This document shows positions 1 through 5,547 of a DNA stretch of 5,558 nt, piece by piece. Location: the NCBI GenBank assembly GCA_024409145.1, contig JAKSUF010000108.1:1-5558 (forward strand), read 5' to 3'. Below the pieces are notes generated by a model. It ran no database searches, had not been told where the DNA came from, and worked only from the letters and a program-made list of their open reading frames with translations. A program made the position numbers and the translations under genes. The stretch comes from an archaeon. GTDB taxonomy: Archaea; Methanobacteriota; Methanobacteria; Methanobacteriales; Methanobacteriaceae. Positions within the stretch are counted from its first letter, which is position 1, and each line of letters starts with the position of its first letter.

Positions 1-44
1 TGTATTCTTTTATTTGCTTTTGATTTTATATGTATTGATATTGG

Positions 45-84
45 ATTTGATAAATCTTATCAGATTTGATAAAGATTATCAAAT
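45..84. promoter_or_regulatory. Two phased palindromic operator-like sites (Fur-box-like)
   Basis: Two palindromes of 21 bp sit 19 bp apart and share two bases. The downstream one (64-84) is perfect, with 9-bp arms ATTTGATAA and TTATCAAAT around AGA. The upstream one (45-65) has the same left arm around ATC and one mismatch in the right arm (TTATCAGAT). The 15-bp cores (48-62 and 67-81) resemble the bacterial Fur-family 7-1-7 box TGATAATnATTATCA; the second core differs from it at one informative position and the first at two. They lie just upstream of the TATA-like element at 89-98, so a bound protein could block or assist TFB/TBP. The symmetry and spacing are seen directly. The identity of the regulator is an inference. 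Confidence 0.6.
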
Positions 85-88
85 TTTT

Positions 89-98
89 ATTTAAATAA
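89..98 (+). promoter_or_regulatory. Putative TATA box for the transporter operon
   Basis: The A/T element ATTTAAATAA lies about 26 bases before the start codon at 120. Archaeal TATA boxes are usually centred about 26 bases upstream of transcription start, so this one would give a very short leader. An alternative element, TTTTATATG at 24-32, would start transcription near base 54, inside the palindromes. The surrounding DNA is so AT-rich that neither can be fixed from sequence alone. Confidence 0.4.
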
Positions 99-111
99 AT
101 AATTATTTAAT

Positions 112-116
112 GTGAT
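112..116 (+). promoter_or_regulatory. Ribosome binding site of the binding-protein gene
   Basis: GTGAT is complementary to the AUCAC part of the archaeal 16S rRNA 3' end and ends three bases before the ATG at 120. It supports that start codon. It also implies that the message has at least a short leader. Confidence 0.55.
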
Positions 117-119
117 TTT

Positions 120-1061
120 ATGGATAAGAAAAAACTTACAATTATTGCTGTAATTATTGTGGCTATTGTAGCTATAGGTGCATATTTTGCAACTAGTGCT
201 GGTAGTGACACTATAAAAATTGGTCACTTACCTTCTGATCATGATTCTGCATTGTTTGTAGCTGAAGCTCAAAATCAATTTGAATCTCAAGGACTTAAAG
301 TAGAAACTGTTCAATTTAATAATGGTGGAGACTTAATGACTGCTATTGCTAGTGGAGATATTGATATTGGTTATGCTGGAATTACTCCTGTATTATCTTC
401 TATTGAAAAAGGAGTTCCTGTAAAAGTAGTATCTGGTGCTCAAACTGAAGGTAGTGGTGTAGTTGTTGCTAAAAATTCTGGTATTACTTCTTTTGATGAT
501 TTAAAAGGTAAAGATGTTGCAACTCCTGGAGAAGCAACTATTCAAAATATGCTTTTAACTTATGCTCTTAAAAAAGAAGGAATAAATACTAAAGATATTG
601 AATTTACTGCTATGAAAGCAGCTCAAATGAATGATGCATTAAAAGCAGGTAAAATTGATGCTATGATTACTTGGGAACCATATTCTTCCATTGCGGTTAA
701 TAATGGTTATGGTGAGTTACTTGCTAATACTTCTCAAATTCTCCCAGGACACCCATGTTGTGTAGTTGTAGCTAGAGAAGACTTCATTAATAATCATCCT
801 GATGAATTGAAAAAGATTTTAGCTATTCACAAAAATGCTACTGACTTTGTAAATAAAAACCCTTCAGAAGCTGCTAAGTTATTACCTGAAGATATTGTTC
901 CAGATAAATCTTTACAAGCAAGTGTACTTAATGCTACTAACTTTGTTTCTGGTTTAGATGATTCATACAAAGATAATGTTCTTAAATTTGTAGATATTGA
1001 AGTTGAATTAGGTTTATTACAAAAATCTATTAGTTCCGATAAGATATTTGCAGATATTTAA
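120..1061 (+). CDS. ABC transporter substrate-binding protein, nitrate/sulfonate/taurine (SsuA/TauA-like) family
   Basis: This is the extracytoplasmic binding protein (313 aa) of the importer encoded with the next two genes. Residues 1-5 are basic (MDKKK), followed by a hydrophobic helix at about 6-23 with no lipobox cysteine. It is therefore probably held at the outer face of the membrane by an uncleaved or archaeal-type signal anchor. The mature domain from about residue 32 (TIKIGHLPSDHDSALFVA) has the NMT1/SsuA-like periplasmic-binding fold pattern: an early IGHL strand, the GDLMTAIASGDIDIGYAG segment (about 70-87), VVSGAQTEGSG (103-113), FDDLKGKDVATP (125-136) and the hinge-region ITWEPYSS (183-190). 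A vicinal cysteine pair sits at 213-214 (HPCC). The start is ATG with GTGAT three bases upstream. The family carries aliphatic sulfonates, taurine, nitrate, bicarbonate or pyrimidine precursors. No neighbouring metabolic gene identifies the substrate here, so no symbol is given. Confidence 0.88.
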   Translation: MDKKKLTIIAVIIVAIVAIGAYFATSAGSDTIKIGHLPSDHDSALFVAEAQNQFESQGLKVETVQFNNGGDLMTAIASGDIDIGYAGITPVLSSIEKGVPVKVVSGAQTEGSGVVVAKNSGITSFDDLKGKDVATPGEATIQNMLLTYALKKEGINTKDIEFTAMKAAQMNDALKAGKIDAMITWEPYSSIAVNNGYGELLANTSQILPGHPCCVVVAREDFINNHPDELKKILAIHKNATDFVNKNPSEAAKLLPEDIVPDKSLQASVLNATNFVSGLDDSYKDNVLKFVDIEVELGLLQKSISSDKIFADI

Positions 1062-1078
1062 TAATATTTTTAGAGAGT

Positions 1079-1106
1079 AATTAGTAGTTTTTAATTAGTA
1101 GTTTTT
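1079..1106 (+). repeat. Perfect 14-bp tandem direct repeat, two copies
   Basis: AATTAGTAGTTTTT occurs at 1079-1092 and again, identically, at 1093-1106. The second copy supplies the left arm of the hairpin that follows. The first copy could pair with the same right arm instead. The pattern suggests a replication-slippage duplication of half of a terminator-like stem. Confidence 0.9.
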
Positions 1107-1135
1107 AACTACTAATTCTTTTTCTTTTTATTTTT
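1093..1135 (+). terminator. Stem-loop plus T-tract between binding-protein and permease genes (possible attenuator)
   Basis: Arms AATTAGTAGTT (1093-1103) and AACTACTAATT (1107-1117) are perfectly complementary, forming an 11-bp stem around a three-base TTT loop. An 18-base stretch, almost all T, follows at 1118-1135. Archaeal RNA polymerase terminates mainly at oligo-T, and the stem may add protection from 3' trimming. Because the permease and ATPase genes continue on the same strand without an obvious strong promoter, the likeliest effect is partial termination that makes the binding protein more abundant. A full terminator, with separate promotion from AT-rich sequence at about 1136-1160, is the alternative. 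Confidence 0.65.
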
Positions 1136-1159
1136 AGAGTTATTAAATTAATTTTAGAT

Positions 1160-1165
1160 AGTGAT
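1160..1165 (+). promoter_or_regulatory. Ribosome binding site that sets a TTG start for the permease
   Basis: AGTGAT resembles the GGTGAT anti-16S element and ends four bases before an in-frame TTG at 1170. The upstream in-frame GTG at 1161 lies inside this element, so using it as a start codon would leave the gene without a binding site. The arrangement matches the first gene, where GTGAT is followed by three bases and then ATG. Confidence 0.6.
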
Positions 1166-1169
1166 TATT

Positions 1170-1913
1170 TTGAAGTTTGAAAAAAAGTTGTTACCTTTTA
1201 TATTGCCTATTTTACTTATTGTTGTCTGGTATATTATTACTAGTGGTTTGAATTTAGTTCCATATTATATTTTACCTAGTCCTGTAGATGTATTTGGAGC
1301 AGGAGCTAATTTAGTAATGAATGGTAAATTATTAGATAATACAATTAACACATTAATAAAAGTATTTTTGGGTATTATCTTAGCATCAGTTGTTGCTATT
1401 CCTTTAGGTATTCTTTTAGGATGGTATGAAAGTTTAGATAAACTTAGTTCTTTAATTATTAGTATTCTTAGACCAATTCCTCCAATAGCATGGATTCCAT
1501 TTTCTATTTTATGGTTTGGTATTGGATTATCTTCTGCAGTATTTGTAATATTTGTTGGTTGTGTATTCTCTGTATTAGTTTATACAATTGATGGGGTTAA
1601 AAGAACTGATAAAGTTTTAATAGAAGCTGCATCAACTTTAGGTGCTAATAATTGGGATATTTTAACTAAGGTTGTACTTCCTTCTTCATTACCTTACATA
1701 GTTTCTGGTCTTAAAGTTGGTGTTAGTATTGCTTTAATGTGTACTGTATCTGCAGAAATGATTGTATCAAGTAAAGGTTTAGGATATATGATTTTAACTG
1801 CGAGTACCTTATTTGATCCTGGAACTATGGTTGTAGGTATGATAATTATTGGTATTATTGGAATTTTATTTGACTTAGGATTTAGAAAGGCTCAGGATAA
1901 AATATTTTGGTAA
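1170..1913 (+). CDS. ABC transporter permease, SsuC/TauC-like
   Basis: This is the membrane subunit (247 aa from the TTG start) of the importer. It forms the translocation channel, probably as a homodimer with two copies of the ATPase. A basic N-terminus (KFEKK) leads into a first hydrophobic helix at about 8-27. Further membrane segments lie at about 64-85, 93-116, 118-139, 176-198 and 221-236. The binding-protein-dependent permease 'EAA' loop, which docks on the ATPase, is clear: EAASTLGANNWDILTKVVLP with E152, G158 and P171. The RPIPPIAWIP segment before the fourth helix is typical of the nitrate/sulfonate/taurine subfamily, and the length is normal. The start at 1170 is preferred over GTG 1161 because GTG overlaps the ribosome-binding site. 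It is separated from the binding-protein gene by 108 bases holding a terminator-like hairpin, and from the ATPase by 36 bases. Substrate is unknown. Confidence 0.9.
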   Translation: MKFEKKLLPFILPILLIVVWYIITSGLNLVPYYILPSPVDVFGAGANLVMNGKLLDNTINTLIKVFLGIILASVVAIPLGILLGWYESLDKLSSLIISILRPIPPIAWIPFSILWFGIGLSSAVFVIFVGCVFSVLVYTIDGVKRTDKVLIEAASTLGANNWDILTKVVLPSSLPYIVSGLKVGVSIALMCTVSAEMIVSSKGLGYMILTASTLFDPGTMVVGMIIIGIIGILFDLGFRKAQDKIFW

Positions 1914-1937
1914 GTTATATCTGAGTTTATTTTTATA

Positions 1938-1944
1938 GAAGGTG
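1938..1944 (+). promoter_or_regulatory. Ribosome binding site supporting the TTG start of the ATPase
   Basis: GAAGGTG is close to the ideal GGAGGTG and ends five bases before TTG at 1950. There is no in-frame ATG or GTG near this site, so TTG is the best-supported start. Confidence 0.7.
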
Positions 1945-1949
1945 TTATA

Positions 1950-2702
1950 TTGGTAATTGATATAAAAAATATCTCTAAATCATTTGCAACTAAAGATAAA
2001 GAGTTTACTGCACTTGAAGATATCAATTTATCTATTGGAGAAGGGGAGTTGATTTGTCTTTTAGGTCCTTCTGGTTGTGGAAAAACAACTCTTTTAAGAC
2101 TTATTGGTGGTTTAGAAAAAGCAGATAGTGGAGAAATCTATGATAGAGGGGAACTTGTTACAGGACCATCTAAGGAAAGAGGGTTCATTTTCCAACAATA
2201 TTCTCTATTTCCTTGGTTAAATGTTTTAGATAATGTAATGTTTGGTTTGAATTTATCTGGTGATAAATCTAAAGAAGAAAATCTTGCAGCTGCTGAAAGA
2301 TATTTGGAAAGAGTTGGATTAGCTGAATTTAAGTATAATTATCCTCACGAGCTTTCTGGAGGTATGAAACAGAGGGTAGCTATTATTCGTTCCTTATTAA
2401 ATCATACTCCAGTTTTATTAATGGATGAACCTTTTTCTGCTGTGGATATGTTAAATAGGCATAATTTACAAGAACAATTGATAGAAGTTTGGAAAAGATT
2501 TAATTCAACAATTGTCTTTGTTACTCATGATGTTGATGAAGCAGTTTATTTAGCAGATAAAATTGTTGTTATGGATAAAAAACCAGGCAGAATAAAAGAA
2601 ATTGTTTCTGTTGACCTTCCTCATCCAAGACAAAGAGAATCCAAAGAATTCTTAAACTTCCAAGATCAAATTGAAAAACTTTTAGGTGTTTGGGAAATTT
2701 AA
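1950..2702 (+). CDS. ABC transporter ATP-binding protein, SsuB/TauB-like
   Basis: This is the cytoplasmic ATPase (250 aa) that powers the importer. All nucleotide-binding motifs are present in order: Walker A GPSGCGKTT (39-47), Q-loop FQQ with Q82, a following LFPWLNVLDNV stretch (86-96) typical of the nitrate/sulfonate/taurine subfamily, signature LSGGMKQR (135-142), Walker B VLLMDE (155-160), a D-loop SAVD (163-166) where SALD is more usual, and the switch histidine H193 in VTHDVDEA. Length is normal and there is no extra C-terminal regulatory domain. It probably starts at TTG, as the permease does, and is translated from the same message 36 bases after the permease stop. The motif set predicts a working ATPase. 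Which compound is imported cannot be read from this subunit. Confidence 0.93.
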   Translation: MVIDIKNISKSFATKDKEFTALEDINLSIGEGELICLLGPSGCGKTTLLRLIGGLEKADSGEIYDRGELVTGPSKERGFIFQQYSLFPWLNVLDNVMFGLNLSGDKSKEENLAAAERYLERVGLAEFKYNYPHELSGGMKQRVAIIRSLLNHTPVLLMDEPFSAVDMLNRHNLQEQLIEVWKRFNSTIVFVTHDVDEAVYLADKIVVMDKKPGRIKEIVSVDLPHPRQRESKEFLNFQDQIEKLLGVWEI

Positions 2703-2726
2703 ATTTCTTTTATTAAATTTCTTTTA
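2701..2726 (+). repeat. 12-bp direct repeat at the ATPase stop codon
   Basis: AAATTTCTTTTA occurs at 2701-2712, overlapping the TAA stop, and again without mismatch at 2715-2726, a period of 14 bp. It lies immediately before a terminator stem-loop. The A/T-only composition makes slippage the simplest explanation. Confidence 0.7.
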
Positions 2727-2733
2727 AATTTTA

Positions 2734-2768
2734 TCATAATTAACGAATTATGAGTTTTTTCTTTTTAT
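2734..2768 (+). terminator. Stem-loop and T-tract terminator of the transporter operon
   Basis: Arms TCATAATT (2734-2741) and AATTATGA (2746-2753) form a perfect 8-bp stem around an AACG loop. A run of six T (2755-2760), a C and further T-runs follow. Its position, 31 bases after the ATPase stop and ahead of a new promoter, fits the end of the transporter transcript. More T-runs continue to about 2792. Confidence 0.7.
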
Positions 2769-2856
2769 TTCATTAACTTTTTAAGTTTTTTTAACTTTTA
2801 TTAAATTTATATTATTTAATATAATTTTATATAAACTATTTAAATGTATAAATTAA

Positions 2857-2866
2857 TATATAAAAA
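2857..2866 (+). promoter_or_regulatory. Putative TATA box for the epimerase gene
   Basis: TATATAAAAA is centred about 37 bases before the ATG at 2898. This predicts a transcription start near 2886 and a leader of about a dozen bases holding the AAGGTG ribosome-binding site. A second candidate, TTTATATAA, lies at 2826-2834. The 195-base spacer from 2703 holds otherwise only the terminator and A/T-rich DNA, with no recognisable small gene. Confidence 0.5.
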
Positions 2867-2897
2867 TGATTAACTATTTTATAACTAAGGTGTTTAA

Positions 2898-4220
2898 ATG
2901 AAAATAGGTATTGTACTTGGAACACGACCTGAAATTATTAAAATGGCTTCTGTAATTGATGAAATTAAAAACAGAGGGCAAGAATTATTATTAATTCACA
3001 CAGGTCAACATTATGATAAAGAAATGTCTGATAATTTTTTCTTTGATTTAGAATTACCTGCTCCTAATTATAATATTCATGTAGGTTCTGGTTCTCATGG
3101 TGAACAAACTGGAAAAATGATGGAGGGTATTGAAGAAGTTCTTTTAAAAGAGAAACCTGATATTTTACTTGTTCAAGGAGATACTAATGCAGTACTTGCA
3201 GGAGCATTGGTGGCTAGTAAATTACATATTCCAGTAGGTCATGTTGAAGCAGGACTTAGGTCTTTTGATGAAACTATGCCTGAGGAGATTAATCGGCTTG
3301 TTGCCGATGCTTGTTCTAAATTGTATTTTGTTCCTACTGAAGAATCAGCTATTAATTTAATGATGGAAGGAATTTCTAGAAAAAGAATTTTTATCACAGG
3401 TAATACTGTCGTTGATGCTTGTTTTAGAAATCTTAAAATTTCTAAATCTCGTTCTATTGATAAATATGATAAAGGTTTAGTTGATTTGGATATTGATAAT
3501 ATGGAAAATATTGTTACCTTAACTATGCACAGAGCTGAAACTGTAGATATTAAAGAACGTGTAGAGAATATTATTGGTGCAATTGAAGAATTAAGTGAAA
3601 TGAATATTATTTTTCCTATTCATCCTAGAACTAAAAAAATGTTAGAGAATTTTGGTTTATTAGATAAATTAAATTCTATGGGTCATGTTCATATTATTAA
3701 ACCTGTAGGTTATCTTGATTTTTTATTACTTATTTCAAAATCTACTTTTATTTTAACTGATTCTGGAGGTCTTCAAGAGGAAGCAATTACTCTTGATGTT
3801 CCTGCTTTAACTTTACGTTATAATACTGAACGTCCAGAGACTGTCACTGCAGGGGGAAATATTCTTGTGGGTTCTGATAAAGAAGTTATTTTGGAAAATG
3901 CTAGAAAAATATTAGATTCTGAAGAATTTGCTAATAAAATGAAATCTGCAGTTAATCCATATGGTGTGGGAGATGCTGCTAAAATTATGTTAGATGTTAT
4001 TTTAGAAGCTGATGAAAATAATGAATTAATTATTTCTGCACCTGATGAAGTTATGAGTACTTTTACTCGTAAAGTAATAACTTTAGATAAAGATATTTCT
4101 GTTAATGAGTTCGAAGAAGATAATAATTTAGTAAAGATGGTTTTAGATGGTGAAAATATTAAATTCCCATATGATGATTTAAACTTAAATGGTTTAACTG
4201 TTATTTATGATTGTTATTAA
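2898..4220 (+). CDS. wecB: UDP-N-acetylglucosamine 2-epimerase, non-hydrolysing
   Basis: This cytoplasmic enzyme interconverts UDP-GlcNAc and UDP-ManNAc, feeding ManNAc/ManNAcA-type sugars into surface glycans. The GT-B-fold family signatures are intact: GTRPE (8-12), HTGQHYD (34-40), QGDT (93-96), HVEAGLRS (115-122), MPEEINR (127-133), TMHRAE (209-214), HPRT (242-245), TDSGGLQEEA (287-296) and RYNTERPE (307-314). Residues D95, E117, E130 and H211 correspond to the catalytic D95, E117, E131 and H213 of E. coli WecB. T215 stands where N is more usual (HRxEN). The core ends near residue 370, while the protein is 440 aa. The last 70 or so residues are an acidic, probably beta-rich tail that I do not recognise; typical family members are about 360-380 aa. 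The ATG start has AAGGTG (2887-2892) five bases upstream. It has its own promoter and is followed by a 130-base spacer, so it is probably not tightly co-transcribed with the next gene. Confidence 0.93.
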   Translation: MKIGIVLGTRPEIIKMASVIDEIKNRGQELLLIHTGQHYDKEMSDNFFFDLELPAPNYNIHVGSGSHGEQTGKMMEGIEEVLLKEKPDILLVQGDTNAVLAGALVASKLHIPVGHVEAGLRSFDETMPEEINRLVADACSKLYFVPTEESAINLMMEGISRKRIFITGNTVVDACFRNLKISKSRSIDKYDKGLVDLDIDNMENIVTLTMHRAETVDIKERVENIIGAIEELSEMNIIFPIHPRTKKMLENFGLLDKLNSMGHVHIIKPVGYLDFLLLISKSTFILTDSGGLQEEAITLDVPALTLRYNTERPETVTAGGNILVGSDKEVILENARKILDSEEFANKMKSAVNPYGVGDAAKIMLDVILEADENNELIISAPDEVMSTFTRKVITLDKDISVNEFEEDNNLVKMVLDGENIKFPYDDLNLNGLTVIYDCY

Positions 4221-4314
4221 TTATTGTGTAAAATTTAGTATTATTGATTTATGATTGTATTAATTTGGTGTTGAATTTGCTCTATTATTTCTATTTTAAT
4301 TTAGGGTTGAATTT
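4203..4314 (+). repeat. Degenerate direct repeats at and after the epimerase stop
   Basis: The 3' end of the epimerase gene (4203-4222) is echoed at 4247-4265: ATTTATGATTGT is identical, then TATTAATT versus ATTAATT, one base shorter. A second pair, at 4261-4278 and 4297-4314, matches at 16 of 18 positions and ends in the shared GTTGAATTT. They look like decayed partial duplications. No reading frame or RNA structure in the spacer explains them. Confidence 0.55.
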
Positions 4315-4319
4315 ATACA
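4312..4319 (+). promoter_or_regulatory. Putative TATA box for the ATP-grasp ligase gene
   Basis: TTTATACA is centred about 35 bases before the ATG at 4351. This would place transcription start near 4340, at the AAGGT ribosome-binding site (4340-4344). No convincing terminator stem is seen between the epimerase stop and this point, so some read-through from the epimerase is possible. Confidence 0.35.
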
Positions 4320-4350
4320 CTGTTATTTAGTGGGTTACTAAGGTAATAAT

Positions 4351-5547
4351 ATGTATGATTTGTCTAATGTAAATAAAGAGTCTATCTTAATATTTGAGTA
4401 TTTCACAGCTTCTGGTGAAAATGATCCTTCAATTATTTCTGAAGCTAAAGAAATTATTCGTTCTTTAGTTTTAGATTTGAAAGAGTTAGATATTTATGTT
4501 TTAATTTCTGATAAGTTTGAAAATATATTTGATGATATTGTTGGAGATTCTAAGATTAATCTTATTAAAATTGAATCTAAATCTGAAAATTCTTTAGAAA
4601 ATTGGTTGGAAAATAATGTAAATATATTTTCAAGAGCTATGTTTATTGCTGCTGAAAATAATGGTAATTTGTATAATATAACAAAGATTCTTGAATCTAA
4701 TGATGTGGAAATTTATGGATCCGATTCTTATGCTGTTAAATTAGCTTCTGATAAATTTGAAACCTTTGATTATTTTTATGGTAAGTTAAAACAGCCGGAA
4801 ACATTTAATATTTTATTCAATGCTAAAACATATTGGAAACGAGCTATTCAAATATTTTTTGATAAAATTAATGGGGATTATGGGAATAACTCTGATAATG
4901 ATGTTCCTATATTACAAAAACCTAAGGATATTCCAGTTTTAGATAACTCTGATAAAGATGTTATAAAAGATAATAAATTAATTCTTAAACCTCGTTTTGG
5001 AGTTGATTGTGAAAATATTAAACTTATTAAATCAAAACTTGATATTGATGATTTGGAATCTATTGAATCTGGGTCTCGTTTTGTAGTTCAAGAATTTATT
5101 GGAGGTATTGTTGCAAGTGTTAGTTTAATTTCTGATGGTAAAACTGCAATCCCTATTAGTCTTAATAAACAAATTGTTGAGATTAATGAAAATGGCGGAA
5201 AATATATTGGAGGGGAACTTCCATTTGAGCATCCTTTAAAAGAAGATGCATTTAAATTGGCTAAATTAGCTTGTGAATATGTTCCGGGTATTAAAGGATT
5301 TGTTGGTGTAGATATAATTATTAATGAAGATGAAAATGAAGTTTATCTTATTGAGATTAATTCTCGTTTCACTACTTCTTATGTTGGTCTTCAAAGAGTA
5401 GCTAATTTCAATATAGCAAAGTCATCTATTGATTTATTGGATGGAAAAATTAATTCAGATGATGTTCAAAACTTAATAAGTTATAGTAATAAAGTTAGTT
5501 TTTTAAAAGATGAAAATGGAATTTTATCTATTAATGTTGAAGATTAA
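4351..5547 (+). CDS. mfnD: ATP-grasp ligase, probable tyramine-L-glutamate ligase (MfnD) of methanofuran biosynthesis
   Basis: MfnD joins tyramine to the gamma-carboxyl of L-glutamate using ATP, an early step in making the cofactor methanofuran in the cytoplasm. This 398-aa protein starts with a pre-ATP-grasp domain (about 12-130) opening with ILIFEYFTASG and the SEAKEIIRSL helix. An ATP-grasp domain follows: SDKFETFDYF with K135, ILKPRFGVD with K213, FVVQEFIGG with E248, ASVSLISDGKTAIPISLNKQ (255-274), GFVGVDIIIN with D321, and EINSRFTTSYVGL with metal and nucleotide ligands E335, N337 and R339. The EIN-R-TTSYVGL ending is characteristic of this ATP-grasp subgroup. Residues about 150-210 form a charged, low-complexity insertion with a duplicated NSDxDV motif, which accounts for some of the length. 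The ATG has AAGGT six bases upstream. ATP-grasp ligase activity is well supported; the MfnD assignment rests on subgroup motifs and the methanogen context, and a paralogue with another amine or amino-acid substrate is possible. Confidence 0.7.
   Translation: MYDLSNVNKESILIFEYFTASGENDPSIISEAKEIIRSLVLDLKELDIYVLISDKFENIFDDIVGDSKINLIKIESKSENSLENWLENNVNIFSRAMFIAAENNGNLYNITKILESNDVEIYGSDSYAVKLASDKFETFDYFYGKLKQPETFNILFNAKTYWKRAIQIFFDKINGDYGNNSDNDVPILQKPKDIPVLDNSDKDVIKDNKLILKPRFGVDCENIKLIKSKLDIDDLESIESGSRFVVQEFIGGIVASVSLISDGKTAIPISLNKQIVEINENGGKYIGGELPFEHPLKEDAFKLAKLACEYVPGIKGFVGVDIIINEDENEVYLIEINSRFTTSYVGLQRVANFNIAKSSIDLLDGKINSDDVQNLISYSNKVSFLKDENGILSINVED
4886..4962 (+). repeat. In-frame 20-bp direct repeat inside the ATP-grasp gene
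   Basis: A 20-bp segment at 4886-4905 recurs at 4943-4962 with one mismatch, offset 57 bp or 19 codons. It encodes NSDNDV and NSDKDV. Between the copies DVPIL (184-188) is echoed by DIPVL (193-197). The repeats lie in the charged linker between the lysine-bearing strands of the ATP-grasp domain and look like slippage-driven loop growth. Confidence 0.8.

Noticed and set aside
1..119. Riboswitch in the leader of the importer operon, such as a thiamine-type element
   Set aside because: The region has only short palindromes and no conserved multi-helix core; its two palindromes fit protein operators better.
1161..1163. GTG as start codon of the permease
   Set aside because: It is part of the AGTGAT ribosome-binding element and would have no binding site of its own; TTG at 1170 fits better.
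2773..2792. A second small stem (AACTT / AAGTT) plus T-run as another terminator
   Set aside because: A five-base A/T-dominated stem in this background is not convincing beyond its T-run; the stem at 2734-2753 is far stronger.
4247..4333. Open frame after the epimerase stop, possibly a lost C-terminal part of the protein
   Set aside because: It is short, shows no coding pattern or start signal, and is explained by the direct repeat and A/T-rich composition.
4351..5547. D-alanine-D-alanine ligase or carbamoyl-phosphate synthase as identity of the ATP-grasp protein
   Set aside because: The N-terminal ILIFEYFTASG segment and the EIN-R-TTSYVGL ending fit the MfnD-like subgroup; the typical motifs of those other enzymes are absent.
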